From positions 62,001 through 126,000 of the forward strand of contig NZ_BMQK01000004.1 in assembly GCF_014648075.1 (NCBI RefSeq): a DNA stretch of 64,000 nucleotides. The letters are read 5' to 3'. The notes beneath the pieces are model-generated. The model saw nothing but the letters and a program-made list of their open reading frames with translations, did no database searches and was not told the origin of the DNA. This DNA is from Streptomyces ruber (lineage in GTDB: Bacteria > Actinomycetota > Actinomycetes > Streptomycetales > Streptomycetaceae). The translations under genes were made by a program, and so were the position numbers. Positions 1 through 8,774 of this stretch are shown in pieces (the first letter of the stretch is position 1; each line of letters opens with the position of its first letter).

Positions 1-349
1 GGCCCCGCTGATCGACGTCTTTCTCGTCTACGGCCTGATCTTCGGCCCGACCGGCAAGACGATCGGCGCCTGGCTGGGCGTCCTCGCCGTCCAGGCGGTC
101 TGCGCGGCCTACGCCTTCCGCCTCGACCGGGAACGCATGACCCACCTCATCTCGCTCCCGCTCCAGCAGGTCCTCTACCGGCAGCTGATGTACGTCGTCC
201 TGCTCCAGTCCTGGATCACCGCGCTCACCGGCGGCCGCCTGCGCTGGCAGAAGCTCCGCCGTACGGGCGTGGTGGGGGCGCCCCCGCCGGAGGCGTCGAT
301 GCCGGCACAGCGGACGCAGAGCGCTGGTGAACGGAGGCCGGTGGGATGA
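1..349 (+). CDS. C-terminal fragment of a membrane glycosyltransferase
   Basis: The gene enters from the left edge; the open frame begins at base 2 and ends with TGA at 347-349. About 115 residues are visible: hydrophobic segments (VFLVYGLIFGPTG, LGVLAVQAVCAAYAF), then LQQVLYRQLMYVVLLQSW and a basic, proline-rich tail. This is the usual C-terminus of family 2 glycosyltransferases with membrane anchors, often fused to a polysaccharide deacetylase in actinomycetes; the catalytic part lies outside the window. Its stop overlaps the start of the following acyltransferase (ATGA at 346-349), so the two are probably co-translated in making a modified cell-surface polysaccharide. Family assignment rests on the tail only. 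Confidence 0.7.
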   Translation, partial: APLIDVFLVYGLIFGPTGKTIGAWLGVLAVQAVCAAYAFRLDRERMTHLISLPLQQVLYRQLMYVVLLQSWITALTGGRLRWQKLRRTGVVGAPPPEASMPAQRTQSAGERRPVG

Positions 350-1662
350 CACAGCAGCACCAGGGTGCACAGGGCGGCCAGGGGGCCGCCGGTACGGAGA
401 ACCCGTACGCGCGGTCGTACGCGAGCCAGTACGGCCTCCCCCGGCAGCGGACGGAGGAGCCGCCGCTGCCCGAGGACACCGGGACGCGGGCGGAGGACGG
501 ACCCGCCGCGCCGCCGCAGTCCGGAAAGCCCGCGAAGCCCGGCCGCGACCGCTACCTCGACCTGCTGCGCGGCATCGCGCTGGTCCGTGTCGTGGTCTAC
601 CACGTCTTCGGCTGGGCGTGGCTGTCGATCGTGTTCCCGTCCATGGGCGTGATGTTCGCGCTGGCGGGCTCGCTGATGGCGCGCTCGCTGAGCCGCCCGG
701 CGTGGGGTGTGATCCGGGGCAGGATCCGCCGGCTGCTGCCCCCGCTGTGGGCGTTCGGCGCGCTGGTGCTGACGCTGCTGTTCGTGGGCGGCTGGAACCC
801 CGCCGACGGGGGCACCTGGAGCCTGGCGAGCGTGCTGAACTACGTGTTCCCGCTCGGCGCCCCGCCCTACCCCGAGGAGGCCGGCTTCCCGGGCGGGCTG
901 CTGGACGGGACCTGGGCGGCGCAGGCGGCGGAGGTGCTGTGGTACCTGCGCACCTACCTGTGGTTCGTGCTCGCGTCCCCGCTGCTGCTGTGGGCGTTCC
1001 GGCGGGCGCCGTGGGTGACGCTGCTCGCGCCGATGGCGCTGACGGCGGTCGTGGGCACCGGACTGGTGAGGATCCCCGGCGAGACCGGCAACGCCGTCAC
1101 CGACTTCGCCGTCTACGGCAGCTGCTGGGTGCTGGGCTTCGCCCACCAGGAGGGCATGCTCACGAAGGTGCCCCGCTACCTCGCCGTCTCGCTCGCGGCG
1201 CTGGTCATGGCCTTCGGCCTGTGGTGGGCGTCCGGCCACCTCACCGCCGACGGCTGGGACCTGAACAGCATCCCGCTCGCCCAGGCGACCTGGTCCTTCG
1301 GCTTCGTGGTCATCCTGCTGCTGTACTCGCCGTCCTGGCAGGAGCTGCCCGGCCGGCTCGCCAAGTGGGACAGGCTGGTGACGCTCGCCAACAACCGGGC
1401 GGTCACGATCTACCTCTGGCACAACCTGCTGATCGCGTGCACGGTCCTGATCGTCGACAAGTTCTACGAGCTGCCGTTCATGGACGAGCGGATGATGGAC
1501 GCGCTGTCCACGACGTACACGATGTGGATGTTCATCCTGACCTGGCCGCTGATCGGGCTGGCGATCGTGACGGTGGGCTGGGTCGAGGACATCGCCGCGA
1601 AGCGGAGGCCGAGGCTGTGGCCGGACGGGTCGCGGCGGGGAACCGGGCGGCGCAGGGGCTGA
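346..1662 (+). CDS. Acyltransferase family 3 integral membrane protein
   Basis: The product is 438 residues. A disordered N-terminus of about 65 residues precedes the RYLDLLRGIALVRVVVYHV segment typical of the acyltransferase 3 family (the R and H of R-x10-H are the family's conserved membrane-face residues), followed by about ten hydrophobic helices. The family transfers acyl groups such as acetyl to sugars of exopolysaccharides, antibiotics or cell-wall glycans. The ATG overlaps the stop of the upstream glycosyltransferase by four bases, so I infer that it decorates the glycan made by that enzyme. The C-terminal tail is short and basic. The substrate is not deducible from sequence. Confidence 0.85.
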   Translation: MTQQHQGAQGGQGAAGTENPYARSYASQYGLPRQRTEEPPLPEDTGTRAEDGPAAPPQSGKPAKPGRDRYLDLLRGIALVRVVVYHVFGWAWLSIVFPSMGVMFALAGSLMARSLSRPAWGVIRGRIRRLLPPLWAFGALVLTLLFVGGWNPADGGTWSLASVLNYVFPLGAPPYPEEAGFPGGLLDGTWAAQAAEVLWYLRTYLWFVLASPLLLWAFRRAPWVTLLAPMALTAVVGTGLVRIPGETGNAVTDFAVYGSCWVLGFAHQEGMLTKVPRYLAVSLAALVMAFGLWWASGHLTADGWDLNSIPLAQATWSFGFVVILLLYSPSWQELPGRLAKWDRLVTLANNRAVTIYLWHNLLIACTVLIVDKFYELPFMDERMMDALSTTYTMWMFILTWPLIGLAIVTVGWVEDIAAKRRPRLWPDGSRRGTGRRRG

Positions 1663-1909
1663 GGGAGGCGGGCACCCGTGTCGGGACTGGACCGGACGGC
1701 TGATCCGGCCGGGCGGGGCGTGGCCGTGCGGTGACACGCCCGCCGCTCCCGCCGGATCCCCGAAAGGCGCCGCCCGGCCGTCCGGGCCGGAGTAGCGTGG
1801 GGACGCCGGTTCGATTCGGCCAGTGGCGCGGACGGGCCGGTGGGTCCTGGTCCTGCGGGCGGGAGTGTCCCGCCCCAGCCGTAATCGTGACCGATCGACG
1901 GGAACCGCC

Positions 1910-2875
1910 ATGGAACCGCTTGACTTCGACAGCGACGACCTGGAGCTGACCGAGGAGGTCCTCAGCAGGGCCTACACCAGAATGCGGCTCGGTGGCGAGG
2001 GCGAGCGGACCCGGGCGCACGTCACCCGCGACGTCCTGGGGCCGGTCGGCGTCGACCAGCTCGAGTTCAGCTTCGACGTGAGTCACGACGCGGACGTCAT
2101 GGGCCGGATCTGCGTGTGCAGCGTGCAGTCCGGCGCCATAGTCCGGCAGTACTTCCCCGACGGGGACGAGGGCCGTTTCGGACCCGGTGACGTGTTTCTG
2201 TACACCCCCCACGACCAGTCCTACGCGGGCGTCATCCACCGGTCCCGCTACAACCTGCTCATGCTGGAACCCCACCTGCTGAACAGGGTGGCCGCCGGCG
2301 TCCCCGGCCGCAGGCCCGTACCGGTGCGGCTGACCGGCGACCGGCCGGTCTCGGCGGCCGCCGCCCGGCACCTGCGGCACACCATCGGCCACCTGCGCAA
2401 CGCCGTCCGCGCCGACCCCGACCTGCCCGGTAAGCCGCTGCTCGTCTCCACCGCCACCCAGTACGTCGCCGCCGGCGTGCTGAGCACCTTCCCCAACACC
2501 GCGCTCACCGACCCCACCGCAGGCGACCGCAACGACGCGCACCCGGCGACCCTGCGCCGCGCCGTCGCCTACATCGACGAGCACGCCCACACGGACCTCT
2601 GCGTGGCCGACATCGCCGCGGCGGTCCACGTCAGCATCCGCACCCTGCAGTGCGCCTTCCGCCGGCACCTCGACACGACGCCGATGCGCTACCTGCGCCG
2701 GGTCCGCCTCGCCCACGCCCACGCCGAGCTGCTCGCCGCCGACCCCACCACCGGCGTCACGGTCACCGCCGTCGCCAACCGGTGGGGCTTCTTCCAGCCC
2801 GGCCGGTTCGCCGCCGCCCACCGCGCCGCCTACGGCACCACCCCGCACGAGACCCTGCTGCACCGCGGTCCCTGA
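1910..2875 (+). CDS. AraC-family transcriptional regulator
   Basis: The product is 321 residues. Residues about 10-180 resemble the cupin-like ligand region of AraC-binding-like proteins (AGVIHRSRYNLLMLEPHLLN). Residues about 213-315 form the double helix-turn-helix: LCVADIAAAVHVSIRTLQCAF is the first helix pair, and VTVTAVANRWGFFQPGRFA the second. The open frame runs back to 1823, but ATG 1910 starts the recognisable domain and has a weak ribosome site (GACGGGA) upstream, so I chose it. It stands alone: 248 bp follow the acyltransferase, and the next gene starts 127 bp downstream. Target and ligand are unknown. Confidence 0.85.
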   Translation: MEPLDFDSDDLELTEEVLSRAYTRMRLGGEGERTRAHVTRDVLGPVGVDQLEFSFDVSHDADVMGRICVCSVQSGAIVRQYFPDGDEGRFGPGDVFLYTPHDQSYAGVIHRSRYNLLMLEPHLLNRVAAGVPGRRPVPVRLTGDRPVSAAAARHLRHTIGHLRNAVRADPDLPGKPLLVSTATQYVAAGVLSTFPNTALTDPTAGDRNDAHPATLRRAVAYIDEHAHTDLCVADIAAAVHVSIRTLQCAFRRHLDTTPMRYLRRVRLAHAHAELLAADPTTGVTVTAVANRWGFFQPGRFAAAHRAAYGTTPHETLLHRGP

Positions 2876-3002
2876 CACGGCACACGGCGCGTTGCGTTTT
2901 CTGTACGCCCGGCGGCCCCGCTGCGTTCTCGGCATGTCACGGCCGCCCGGTACCGGACTTGACTGCACGGTGTGCGGAACAAGCCGGGCCGGAGGAACTC
3001 GC

Positions 3003-3740
3003 ATGCCAAGCACGGAACGCGAAACGCTGGTCGCCGAGGCGGTGCTCGACCTGGCGGCCCGTACGGGCGACTGCGACGTCCTGGACCTCCTGCAGGATCT
3101 CACGGCACATCTGGTCACCCTGCTGGGCATCCGCGCCGCCGGAGCGATGATCATGAACGGGGCCGGACAGGTGGACCACCTCGCCGCCTCCGACGAGGAC
3201 TTCCGGCGGCTGGAGGAGGGCCAGCTCGCACTGGACGAGGGTCCGTGCGTGGACAGCACGCGCAGCGGCGCCGTCCTGACACCGGTCGTGCTGCACCCCC
3301 CGGGCACCGGGCTGCGGCGCTGGCCCCGGTTCGCCCCCCGGGCGCTGCGCGTCGGCATCACCAGCGTCGCCGCCGTGCCGCTGCGCGTCGGCGAGCACAC
3401 GGTCGGGGCCGTCGACCTGATGGGCGCCGGCCCCTTCCCGCCGACCCGGCGCGACCTGCGCCTGGCCCAGTCGCTGGCCGACGCCGCCGGTGCCTGGCTG
3501 CGGCAGCGGAAGGTGCTGCGTACCAAGGACGAGGTGCTCGAACAGCTGCAGACGGCCCTGAACACCCGTGTGGTGATCGAACAGGCCAAGGGCGCGCTGG
3601 CGGCCCGCCTGGGCATCGGCGTGGAGGAGTCGTTCGTCCTGCTGCGTTCCCACGCCCGCTCCCGGCGGCAGAAACTCAGCGAACTCGCCGCCCGCGTCGC
3701 ACAGGGGGCCGTCCCCTCCGAACTCGACGCGCGGCCCTGA
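3003..3740 (+). CDS. GAF-ANTAR domain protein (putative RNA-binding antiterminator)
   Basis: The product is 245 residues. The ATG at 3003 is preceded by a good GGAGG at 2990-2994; an upstream in-frame start at 2892 lacks one. Residues about 15-165 are a GAF-type sensor with the LDEGPCVDSTRSG motif shared by actinomycete GAF-ANTAR proteins. Residues about 180-240 are ANTAR (ALNTRVVIEQAKGALAARL, then a helix with SHARSRRQKLSELA). ANTAR domains bind paired RNA hairpins and prevent transcription termination; the GAF signal is unknown. It resembles the four GAF-ANTAR proteins at 30.2-34.2 kb but sits alone here. Confidence 0.88.
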   Translation: MPSTERETLVAEAVLDLAARTGDCDVLDLLQDLTAHLVTLLGIRAAGAMIMNGAGQVDHLAASDEDFRRLEEGQLALDEGPCVDSTRSGAVLTPVVLHPPGTGLRRWPRFAPRALRVGITSVAAVPLRVGEHTVGAVDLMGAGPFPPTRRDLRLAQSLADAAGAWLRQRKVLRTKDEVLEQLQTALNTRVVIEQAKGALAARLGIGVEESFVLLRSHARSRRQKLSELAARVAQGAVPSELDARP

Positions 3741-3898
3741 CGCGCCGGCGCGCCCCACGGCAGGTAGCGAGCGTGTAACCGAGTACGGGACGCACTTGCG
3801 TGCGCGTTCGGCGTGGTGATTGTTTGGATCGTCCGGGGCGGGTGTTACGGCAACTGCCGCCGACGTGTGCCGACGTACCCGAGGAGTGACACCCGCCG

Positions 3899-4765
3899 AT
3901 GACCCAGCCCCCCGGCCCGCCCGGCCCGCCGCAGGACGACTACAACCTCCAGCCTCCACAGCCCCAGTCGCCTCAGCAGCCGCAACCGCCGCAGTCCGCG
4001 CAGCAGCCGCCGTACCCGGCGCCGTACGCCGGGCAGCAGCCGCCCCAGCCCTACGGCGGCGCACCCGTACCGCCTGCGTACCCGGGCCAGGCCCCGCCTC
4101 CGGCTCCGTACGGCGCGCCCGGGTACGGCGCGGGCGGTTACGGGAGTTACCCGCCCCCGCCGCCCGGGGACGGCTCGGGCCGGAAGAAGACGGCCCTCGT
4201 GGTCGTGGCCGCCGCGGTGATCGTGGCCCTGTGCGGCGGCGGCATCCTCCTCGCCACCCAGGGCGGGAGCGACGGCGGCGCACCCGGCGCCGACAGCAGC
4301 GCCTCCGCCCCGCCGAGCGTGTCCGCGAGCGGCAGCGAGGAGCCGGTCGACGCCCCTTCGGCCGGGGCCGGGAGGACCACGGACGCTCCGTACGGCTCCG
4401 GCGGCATCGCGGACGACAACGACGACGAGGCGGCCGGCACCCCGCCCGCGAAGGGCGTCGAGGGCCAGTGGCAGGACGAGCAGGCCAGGACGCTCACCAT
4501 CGGCTCCAAGTACGAGTCCGGCGACCTGAAGGGCAAGTACGCGCTCTCCTACATAGACGCCCTCGGCGGCAAGGGGATCATGACCGGTCTCGGCGCCTAC
4601 CTCGACGACGACTCCTTCCGCATCGCCCTCGAACCCATGGGCTCGAAGAGCGAGGACGAGTCCGGCCTGGTCTACGGCACGGTGCGCCGCGACGGCGACG
4701 ACGTGGTCATCACCTGGGAGGACGGGGGCAGCAACACCCTCGCCTACCTCGGGTCGGTGTCGTAG
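3899..4765 (+). CDS. Proline-rich single-pass membrane protein with extracellular domain
   Basis: The product is 288 residues. The N-terminal ~90 residues are a cytoplasmic Pro/Gln/Tyr-rich low-complexity segment with PYG and PPQP repeats. A transmembrane helix follows at about 97-118 (TALVVVAAAVIVALCGGGIL), then a Ser/Ala/Gly linker and a ~100-residue extracytoplasmic domain starting at VEGQWQDEQARTLTIG. No catalytic motif is visible. Streptomyces has many proteins of this layout, and the folded domain looks like a small beta-rich module of unknown function. It is monocistronic by spacing (158 bp upstream, 173 bp downstream). Confidence 0.75.
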   Translation: MTQPPGPPGPPQDDYNLQPPQPQSPQQPQPPQSAQQPPYPAPYAGQQPPQPYGGAPVPPAYPGQAPPPAPYGAPGYGAGGYGSYPPPPPGDGSGRKKTALVVVAAAVIVALCGGGILLATQGGSDGGAPGADSSASAPPSVSASGSEEPVDAPSAGAGRTTDAPYGSGGIADDNDDEAAGTPPAKGVEGQWQDEQARTLTIGSKYESGDLKGKYALSYIDALGGKGIMTGLGAYLDDDSFRIALEPMGSKSEDESGLVYGTVRRDGDDVVITWEDGGSNTLAYLGSVS

Positions 4766-4938
4766 CAGCCGTGGAGCGGCCGTAGGAGTCACCTCACCGC
4801 CGTCCCCGCGCGCCGGTGAGAGCAACGTTCCCTTCCGGTCACCCACAGCCACAGTGCCGAAACGCGGCCTCCCTACCTTCGGGACTCGTCACCCCTCGAC
4901 CCGAGTACAGGCGAGCACCGGAGCACCGTGGAGGCGTC

Positions 4939-6321
4939 ATGACAGCCCCGAGCACGACCCCCGCACCGAGCAGGGGAGGCCGCTGGATCGAGCACTGGGA
5001 TCCCGAGGACGAGACGTTCTGGAAGGAGAAGGGCGAGCGGATCGCCAACCGCAACCTCCTCTTCTCCGTCCTGTCCGAGCACATCGGGTTCTCGGTCTGG
5101 ACCCTGTGGTCCGTGCTGGTGCTCTTCATGGGGCCGGAGTACGGGCTGACACCGGCCGACAAGTTCCTGCTGACGTCGATGGTGACGCTCGTCGGCGCGG
5201 TCGTCCGGGTGCCCTACACCTTCGCCGTCGCGGTCTTCGGCGGGCGCAACTGGACCATCGTCTCCGCCGGTCTGCTGCTCGTCCCGACCGTCGCCGCCTT
5301 CGCCGTGATGGAGCCGGGCACCTCCTTCTCCACCTTCCTCCTGGTCGGCCTGCTGGCCGGCATCGGCGGCGGCAACTTCGCCTCCTCCATGACCAACATC
5401 AACGCCTTCTTCCCGCTGCGGAGGAAGGGCTGGGCCCTCGGGCTCAACGCGGGCGGCGGCAACATCGGCGTCCCCGTCATCCAGCTGATCGCGCTCGCCA
5501 TCATCGGCGCCGGCGGCGGTCCGCGCCTGCTGCTCGGCATCTACATCCCGCTGATCGTCGTGGCCGCGACCCTCGCCGCGCTGTACATGGACAACCTCAC
5601 GTCCGTGAGGAACGACACCGGAGCCGCCAGGGACGCCGCGAAGGACGCGCACACCTGGATCATGTCCTTCCTCTACGTCGGCACCTTCGGATCGTTCATC
5701 GGCTACAGCTTCGCCTTCGGGATGGTGCTGCAGAACCAGTTCGGGCGGACGCCGCTGCAGGCCGCGTACCTCACCTTCATCGGGCCGCTGCTCGGCTCCC
5801 TCGTCCGGCCCCTGGGCGGCCGGCTCGCCGACCGCCACGGCGGCGCGCGGATCACCCTCCTCAACTACGTCGGCATGGCCGTCGCGACCGCCGTCCTGAT
5901 CGTGGCCGGGATGCGGGAGTCGCTGCCGCTGTTCGTCGCCGCCTTCGTGGTGCTGTTCGTGCTCACGGGGGTCGGCAACGGCTCGACGTACAAGATGATC
6001 CCGGGCATCTTCCACACCAAGGCGCTCGCCAAGGGGCTCACGGGCGAGGAGGCCGCCGCCCACGGCCGCCGGCTCTCCGGTGCCTCGATGGGACTGATCG
6101 GCGCGGTGGGCGCGCTCGGCGGCGTCGGCATCAACCTGGCCTTCCGCCAGTCCTTCCTCTCCTACGGCTCCGGCACCGGCGCCTTCGTCGCCTTCCTCGC
6201 CTTCTACGCGGTCTGCCTCGCCGTGACCTGGGCCGTATACCTTCGCCGGCCGGTGGGGGCACGTCCGGAGGCCACGGCGACCACCGAGGCGAAGCCGCAG
6301 CTCAGTTATGCCGAGGTGTGA
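4939..6321 (+). CDS. narK: Nitrate/nitrite transporter NarK (MFS)
   Basis: The product is 460 residues with about 12 transmembrane helices. The start at 4939 is fixed by GGAGG at 4930-4934. Family hallmarks are visible: a signature near GGGNFASSMTNINAFFP (the nitrate-signature glycine-rich helix with the FFP turn) and a second glycine-rich helix (VVLFVLTGVGNGSTYKMIPGIF). It sits in the inner membrane and moves nitrate in or nitrite out. The next gene encodes the nitrate-assimilation regulator NnaR, the same neighbourhood as in other Streptomyces, supporting a role in nitrate assimilation or nitrite extrusion rather than generic MFS transport. Confidence 0.93.
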   Translation: MTAPSTTPAPSRGGRWIEHWDPEDETFWKEKGERIANRNLLFSVLSEHIGFSVWTLWSVLVLFMGPEYGLTPADKFLLTSMVTLVGAVVRVPYTFAVAVFGGRNWTIVSAGLLLVPTVAAFAVMEPGTSFSTFLLVGLLAGIGGGNFASSMTNINAFFPLRRKGWALGLNAGGGNIGVPVIQLIALAIIGAGGGPRLLLGIYIPLIVVAATLAALYMDNLTSVRNDTGAARDAAKDAHTWIMSFLYVGTFGSFIGYSFAFGMVLQNQFGRTPLQAAYLTFIGPLLGSLVRPLGGRLADRHGGARITLLNYVGMAVATAVLIVAGMRESLPLFVAAFVVLFVLTGVGNGSTYKMIPGIFHTKALAKGLTGEEAAAHGRRLSGASMGLIGAVGALGGVGINLAFRQSFLSYGSGTGAFVAFLAFYAVCLAVTWAVYLRRPVGARPEATATTEAKPQLSYAEV

Positions 6322-6367
6322 GAGGTACGGAAGGGGCCCGGCTCCTGCTGTAACGCCGCCGACATGA

Positions 6368-6413
6368 ACCGGAACCGAGTCCGTCACGCGCCGTTGACAG
6401 GCTCGGTTCCGGT
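6368..6413. promoter_or_regulatory. 12-bp perfect inverted repeat upstream of nnaR
   Basis: ACCGGAACCGAG (6368-6379) is matched exactly by CTCGGTTCCGGT (6402-6413) across a 22-bp spacer. The spacer holds TTGACA at 6394-6399, though no good -10 box at normal spacing was found. It may be an operator controlling nnaR or a terminator for narK; the long spacer fits an operator better. Confidence 0.45.
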
Positions 6414-6480
6414 ACACAGGCGTAGGGCAGGAGCAGCGCAGGCAGGACGCAGGCGCAGGAAGTCGACCGCGGGACGAGGC

Positions 6481-7632
6481 ATGCACGACGAACAGCAGCG
6501 ACCAGACCACGGGCCTCTCGCCGGATTCACCGTCGGTGTGACGGCCGCCCGGCGGGCCGACGAGCTCGGAGCACTGCTCCAGCGGCGCGGCGCGTCCGTC
6601 CTCCACGCCCCCGCCCTGCGCATCGTGCCGCTCGCCGACGACGGGGAACTGCTCGCCGCCACCAAGGACCTCCTCGACCGGGCACCGGACGTCGTCGTCG
6701 CGACCACGGCCATCGGCTTCCGCGGCTGGATCGAGGCCGCCGAGGGCTGGGGGCTCGGCGAGGCCCTGCTCGGCCGGCTCGGCGAGGTGGAACTGCTCGC
6801 CCGCGGACCCAAGGTCAAGGGCGCCATCCGGGCCGCCGGGCTGACGGAGGAGTGGTCGCCCTCGTCGGAGTCCATGGCGGAGGTGCTCGACCGGCTGCTG
6901 GAGGAGGGCGTCGAGGGCCGGCGCGTGGCCGTCCAGCTGCACGGTGAGCCGCTGCCCGGCTTCGTCGAGTCGCTCCGGGCCGGGGGAGCGGAGGTGGTGG
7001 GCGTCCCCGTCTACCGCTGGATGCCCCCGGAGGACCTCGGCCCCGTCGACCGGCTCCTCGACACGACGGTCGCCCGCGGTCTGGACGCGGTCACCTTCAC
7101 CAGCGCGCCCGCGGCGGCCTCCCTGCTCTCCCGGGCCGAGGACCGGGGGCTGCTGCCCGAACTGCTCGCCGCGCTCCACCACGACGTGCTGCCCGCGTGC
7201 GTGGGCCCGGTCACGGCGCTGCCCCTGCAGGCCCGGGGTGTCGACACGGTGCAGCCCGAGCGGTTCCGGCTCGGGCCGCTGGTGCAGCTGCTCTGCCAGG
7301 AACTGCCCGGGCGGGCCCGTACGCTGCCCGTCGCCGGCCACCGGCTGGAGATCCGCGGCCACGCGGTGCTCGTGGACGGGGCGCTGCGGCCCGTGCCGCC
7401 CGCCGGGATGTCGCTGCTGCGGGCGCTGTGCAGGCGTCCGGGGTGGGTGGTGTCCCGTGCGGACCTGCTGCGATCGCTGCCGGGGGCGGGGCGCGACGAG
7501 CACGCCGTGGAGACGGCGATGGCCCGGCTGCGGACGGCGCTCGGCACGCCGAAGCTGATCCAGACGGTGGTGAAGCGGGGGTACCGGCTGGCACTGGACC
7601 CCGCCGCGGACGCCAAGTACGCGGACGGTTGA
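6481..7632 (+). CDS. nnaR: NnaR-type regulator: uroporphyrinogen-III synthase-like domain fused to a winged helix
   Basis: The product is 383 residues. Residues about 12-265 match the two-lobed HemD (uroporphyrinogen-III synthase) fold (GFTVGVTAARRADELGALLQ, VTFTSAPAAASLL). Residues about 290-378 form an OmpR-type winged helix (RPGWVVSRADLLRSLPG, ETAMARLRTALG, VKRGYRLAL). In Streptomyces this architecture beside narK is NnaR, described as a co-activator with GlnR of nitrate/nitrite assimilation genes, so a heme biosynthetic role is unlikely. The frame is open back to 6364, but ATG 6481 with GACGAGG upstream gives the standard N-terminus. A long inverted repeat lies about 70 bp upstream. Confidence 0.88.
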   Translation: MHDEQQRPDHGPLAGFTVGVTAARRADELGALLQRRGASVLHAPALRIVPLADDGELLAATKDLLDRAPDVVVATTAIGFRGWIEAAEGWGLGEALLGRLGEVELLARGPKVKGAIRAAGLTEEWSPSSESMAEVLDRLLEEGVEGRRVAVQLHGEPLPGFVESLRAGGAEVVGVPVYRWMPPEDLGPVDRLLDTTVARGLDAVTFTSAPAAASLLSRAEDRGLLPELLAALHHDVLPACVGPVTALPLQARGVDTVQPERFRLGPLVQLLCQELPGRARTLPVAGHRLEIRGHAVLVDGALRPVPPAGMSLLRALCRRPGWVVSRADLLRSLPGAGRDEHAVETAMARLRTALGTPKLIQTVVKRGYRLALDPAADAKYADG

Positions 7633-7739
7633 GGGGCGTACGGGCGAGGGGCCGGGCACGGGGCGGTGCACGGCCGAAGTGAGTGCGCGGCCTTCCGGTC
7701 CGCTGCGCCTGCGGGCACTGTAGAGGGGACGGCCCCTCG

Positions 7740-7787
7740 GACAGAACCTCGGGCAGAACCTCGGACAGAACCTCGGGCAGGACCTCG
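7740..7787 (+). repeat. Four tandem 12-bp repeats
   Basis: Four consecutive copies of GACAGAACCTCG (alternating with GGCAGAACCTCG; the last has AGGACC) lie between nnaR and the CGNR gene, ending 42 bp before the start codon at 7830. They fall outside any gene I support. Confidence 0.8.
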
Positions 7788-7829
7788 CACGGCACTCACC
7801 GGCACTTCGCCGAAGGCGGTGACAGGCGC

Positions 7830-8441
7830 ATGGCAACCGGCACGGCCAGGGCCACGGAGCCCTACGAGCCGCGGTTCGACTGCGGGAGGCTCTGTCTGGA
7901 CCTCCTCGCCACCACGCACCCCGCCGAACAGCTCCACTCGCCGGACCGGTTGCGGGCGTGGATCGTCGGGGCCGGCCTGGTCCCGGAGGGGACACCGCTG
8001 GCGGAGACCGACACGTCCTGGCTGGCGGGCTTCCGCGAACTGCGGACCTGCGTCGGCCTGTTGGTACCGGGCGGGGCGCCCGGCCCGAACGCGCGGGACT
8101 CCCGTCCGTACGAGACGGCGCTCGCCCGGGTCAACGCCTTCACCAGGGCCGCGACGCCGACGCCCCTCGCCGTACGGACCGACGAGGGCACGCTGGTCCG
8201 GGTGCTGGAGGAACCGCCGGGCTGCGCGGCGCTGCTGGCGGTGGTCGCCCGGGACGCCGTGGAACTGCTGACCGATCCGGTGGCGTGCGCGCGGCTGCGG
8301 CAGTGCGCGGGGGACAACTGCCCCCTCGTGTACGTCGACACGTCCCGGGGGCGGCGCCGCCGGTGGTGCTCCAGCGAGACGTGCGGCAACCGGGAGCGGG
8401 TGGCGCGGCACCGTAGGCGGGCCGCTCTGGCGCGCGCGTGA
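7830..8441 (+). CDS. ABATE/CGNR zinc-finger regulator
   Basis: The product is 203 residues. The N-terminal ~140 residues match the ABATE (stress-induced regulator) domain (CGRLCLDLLATT near the start). The C-terminus is a CGNR zinc finger: CAGDNCPLVYVDTSRGRRRR and WCSSETCGNRERVARHRRR, with paired cysteines and the name-giving CGNR. It is probably a DNA-binding regulator. The frame is open to 7683, but that extension would encode the tandem repeat region, and ATG 7830 begins the conserved part. It is not obviously in an operon; 333 bp separate it from sigU. Confidence 0.85.
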   Translation: MATGTARATEPYEPRFDCGRLCLDLLATTHPAEQLHSPDRLRAWIVGAGLVPEGTPLAETDTSWLAGFRELRTCVGLLVPGGAPGPNARDSRPYETALARVNAFTRAATPTPLAVRTDEGTLVRVLEEPPGCAALLAVVARDAVELLTDPVACARLRQCAGDNCPLVYVDTSRGRRRRWCSSETCGNRERVARHRRRAALARA

Positions 8442-8774
8442 GAATGCCGTTCTTGCTCGTGATTTGACCGTCCGTGCTCTTTCTCGAAAAGGCGTGAAGG
8501 GTATTCGTTCCGGGCGGTGCGTGCTTTTCGCTCGAAGTCCGCGACAACGGGGCATTCGACTCGGTCGGCATCTGCTGATGTGAAGGAAACCAATCACGGA
8601 TCCCCTGGTCACGCAGGGTTCCAACGTAGGAAATAGGCGCCATTGTCCCCCTTAGGTCTCGGACGGATCACAGATTTGTGCGCTCTCTTTGAACACACGG
8701 CCGGTCGTCCACGTACCTCGGGTTGAGCGACCGACTGGGGGACCCCGGTCGAATCGGGGACACCGGAGGTAGCC
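8442..8774 (+). promoter_or_regulatory. Intergenic region expected to carry the sigU promoter
   Basis: This gene-free stretch of 333 bp is visibly richer in A and T than its surroundings between about 8450 and 8700. SigU-type ECF sigma factors are known to be autoregulated, but I could not identify a -35/-10 pair at acceptable spacing. A small hairpin (CCCCG/CGGGG with a 7-nt loop) sits just before the GGAGGT ribosome site of sigU. Confidence 0.4.

Noticed and set aside
4766..4938. GlnR box upstream of narK
   Set aside because: I looked for the GTnAC-n6-GAAAC pattern and found no convincing match on either strand.
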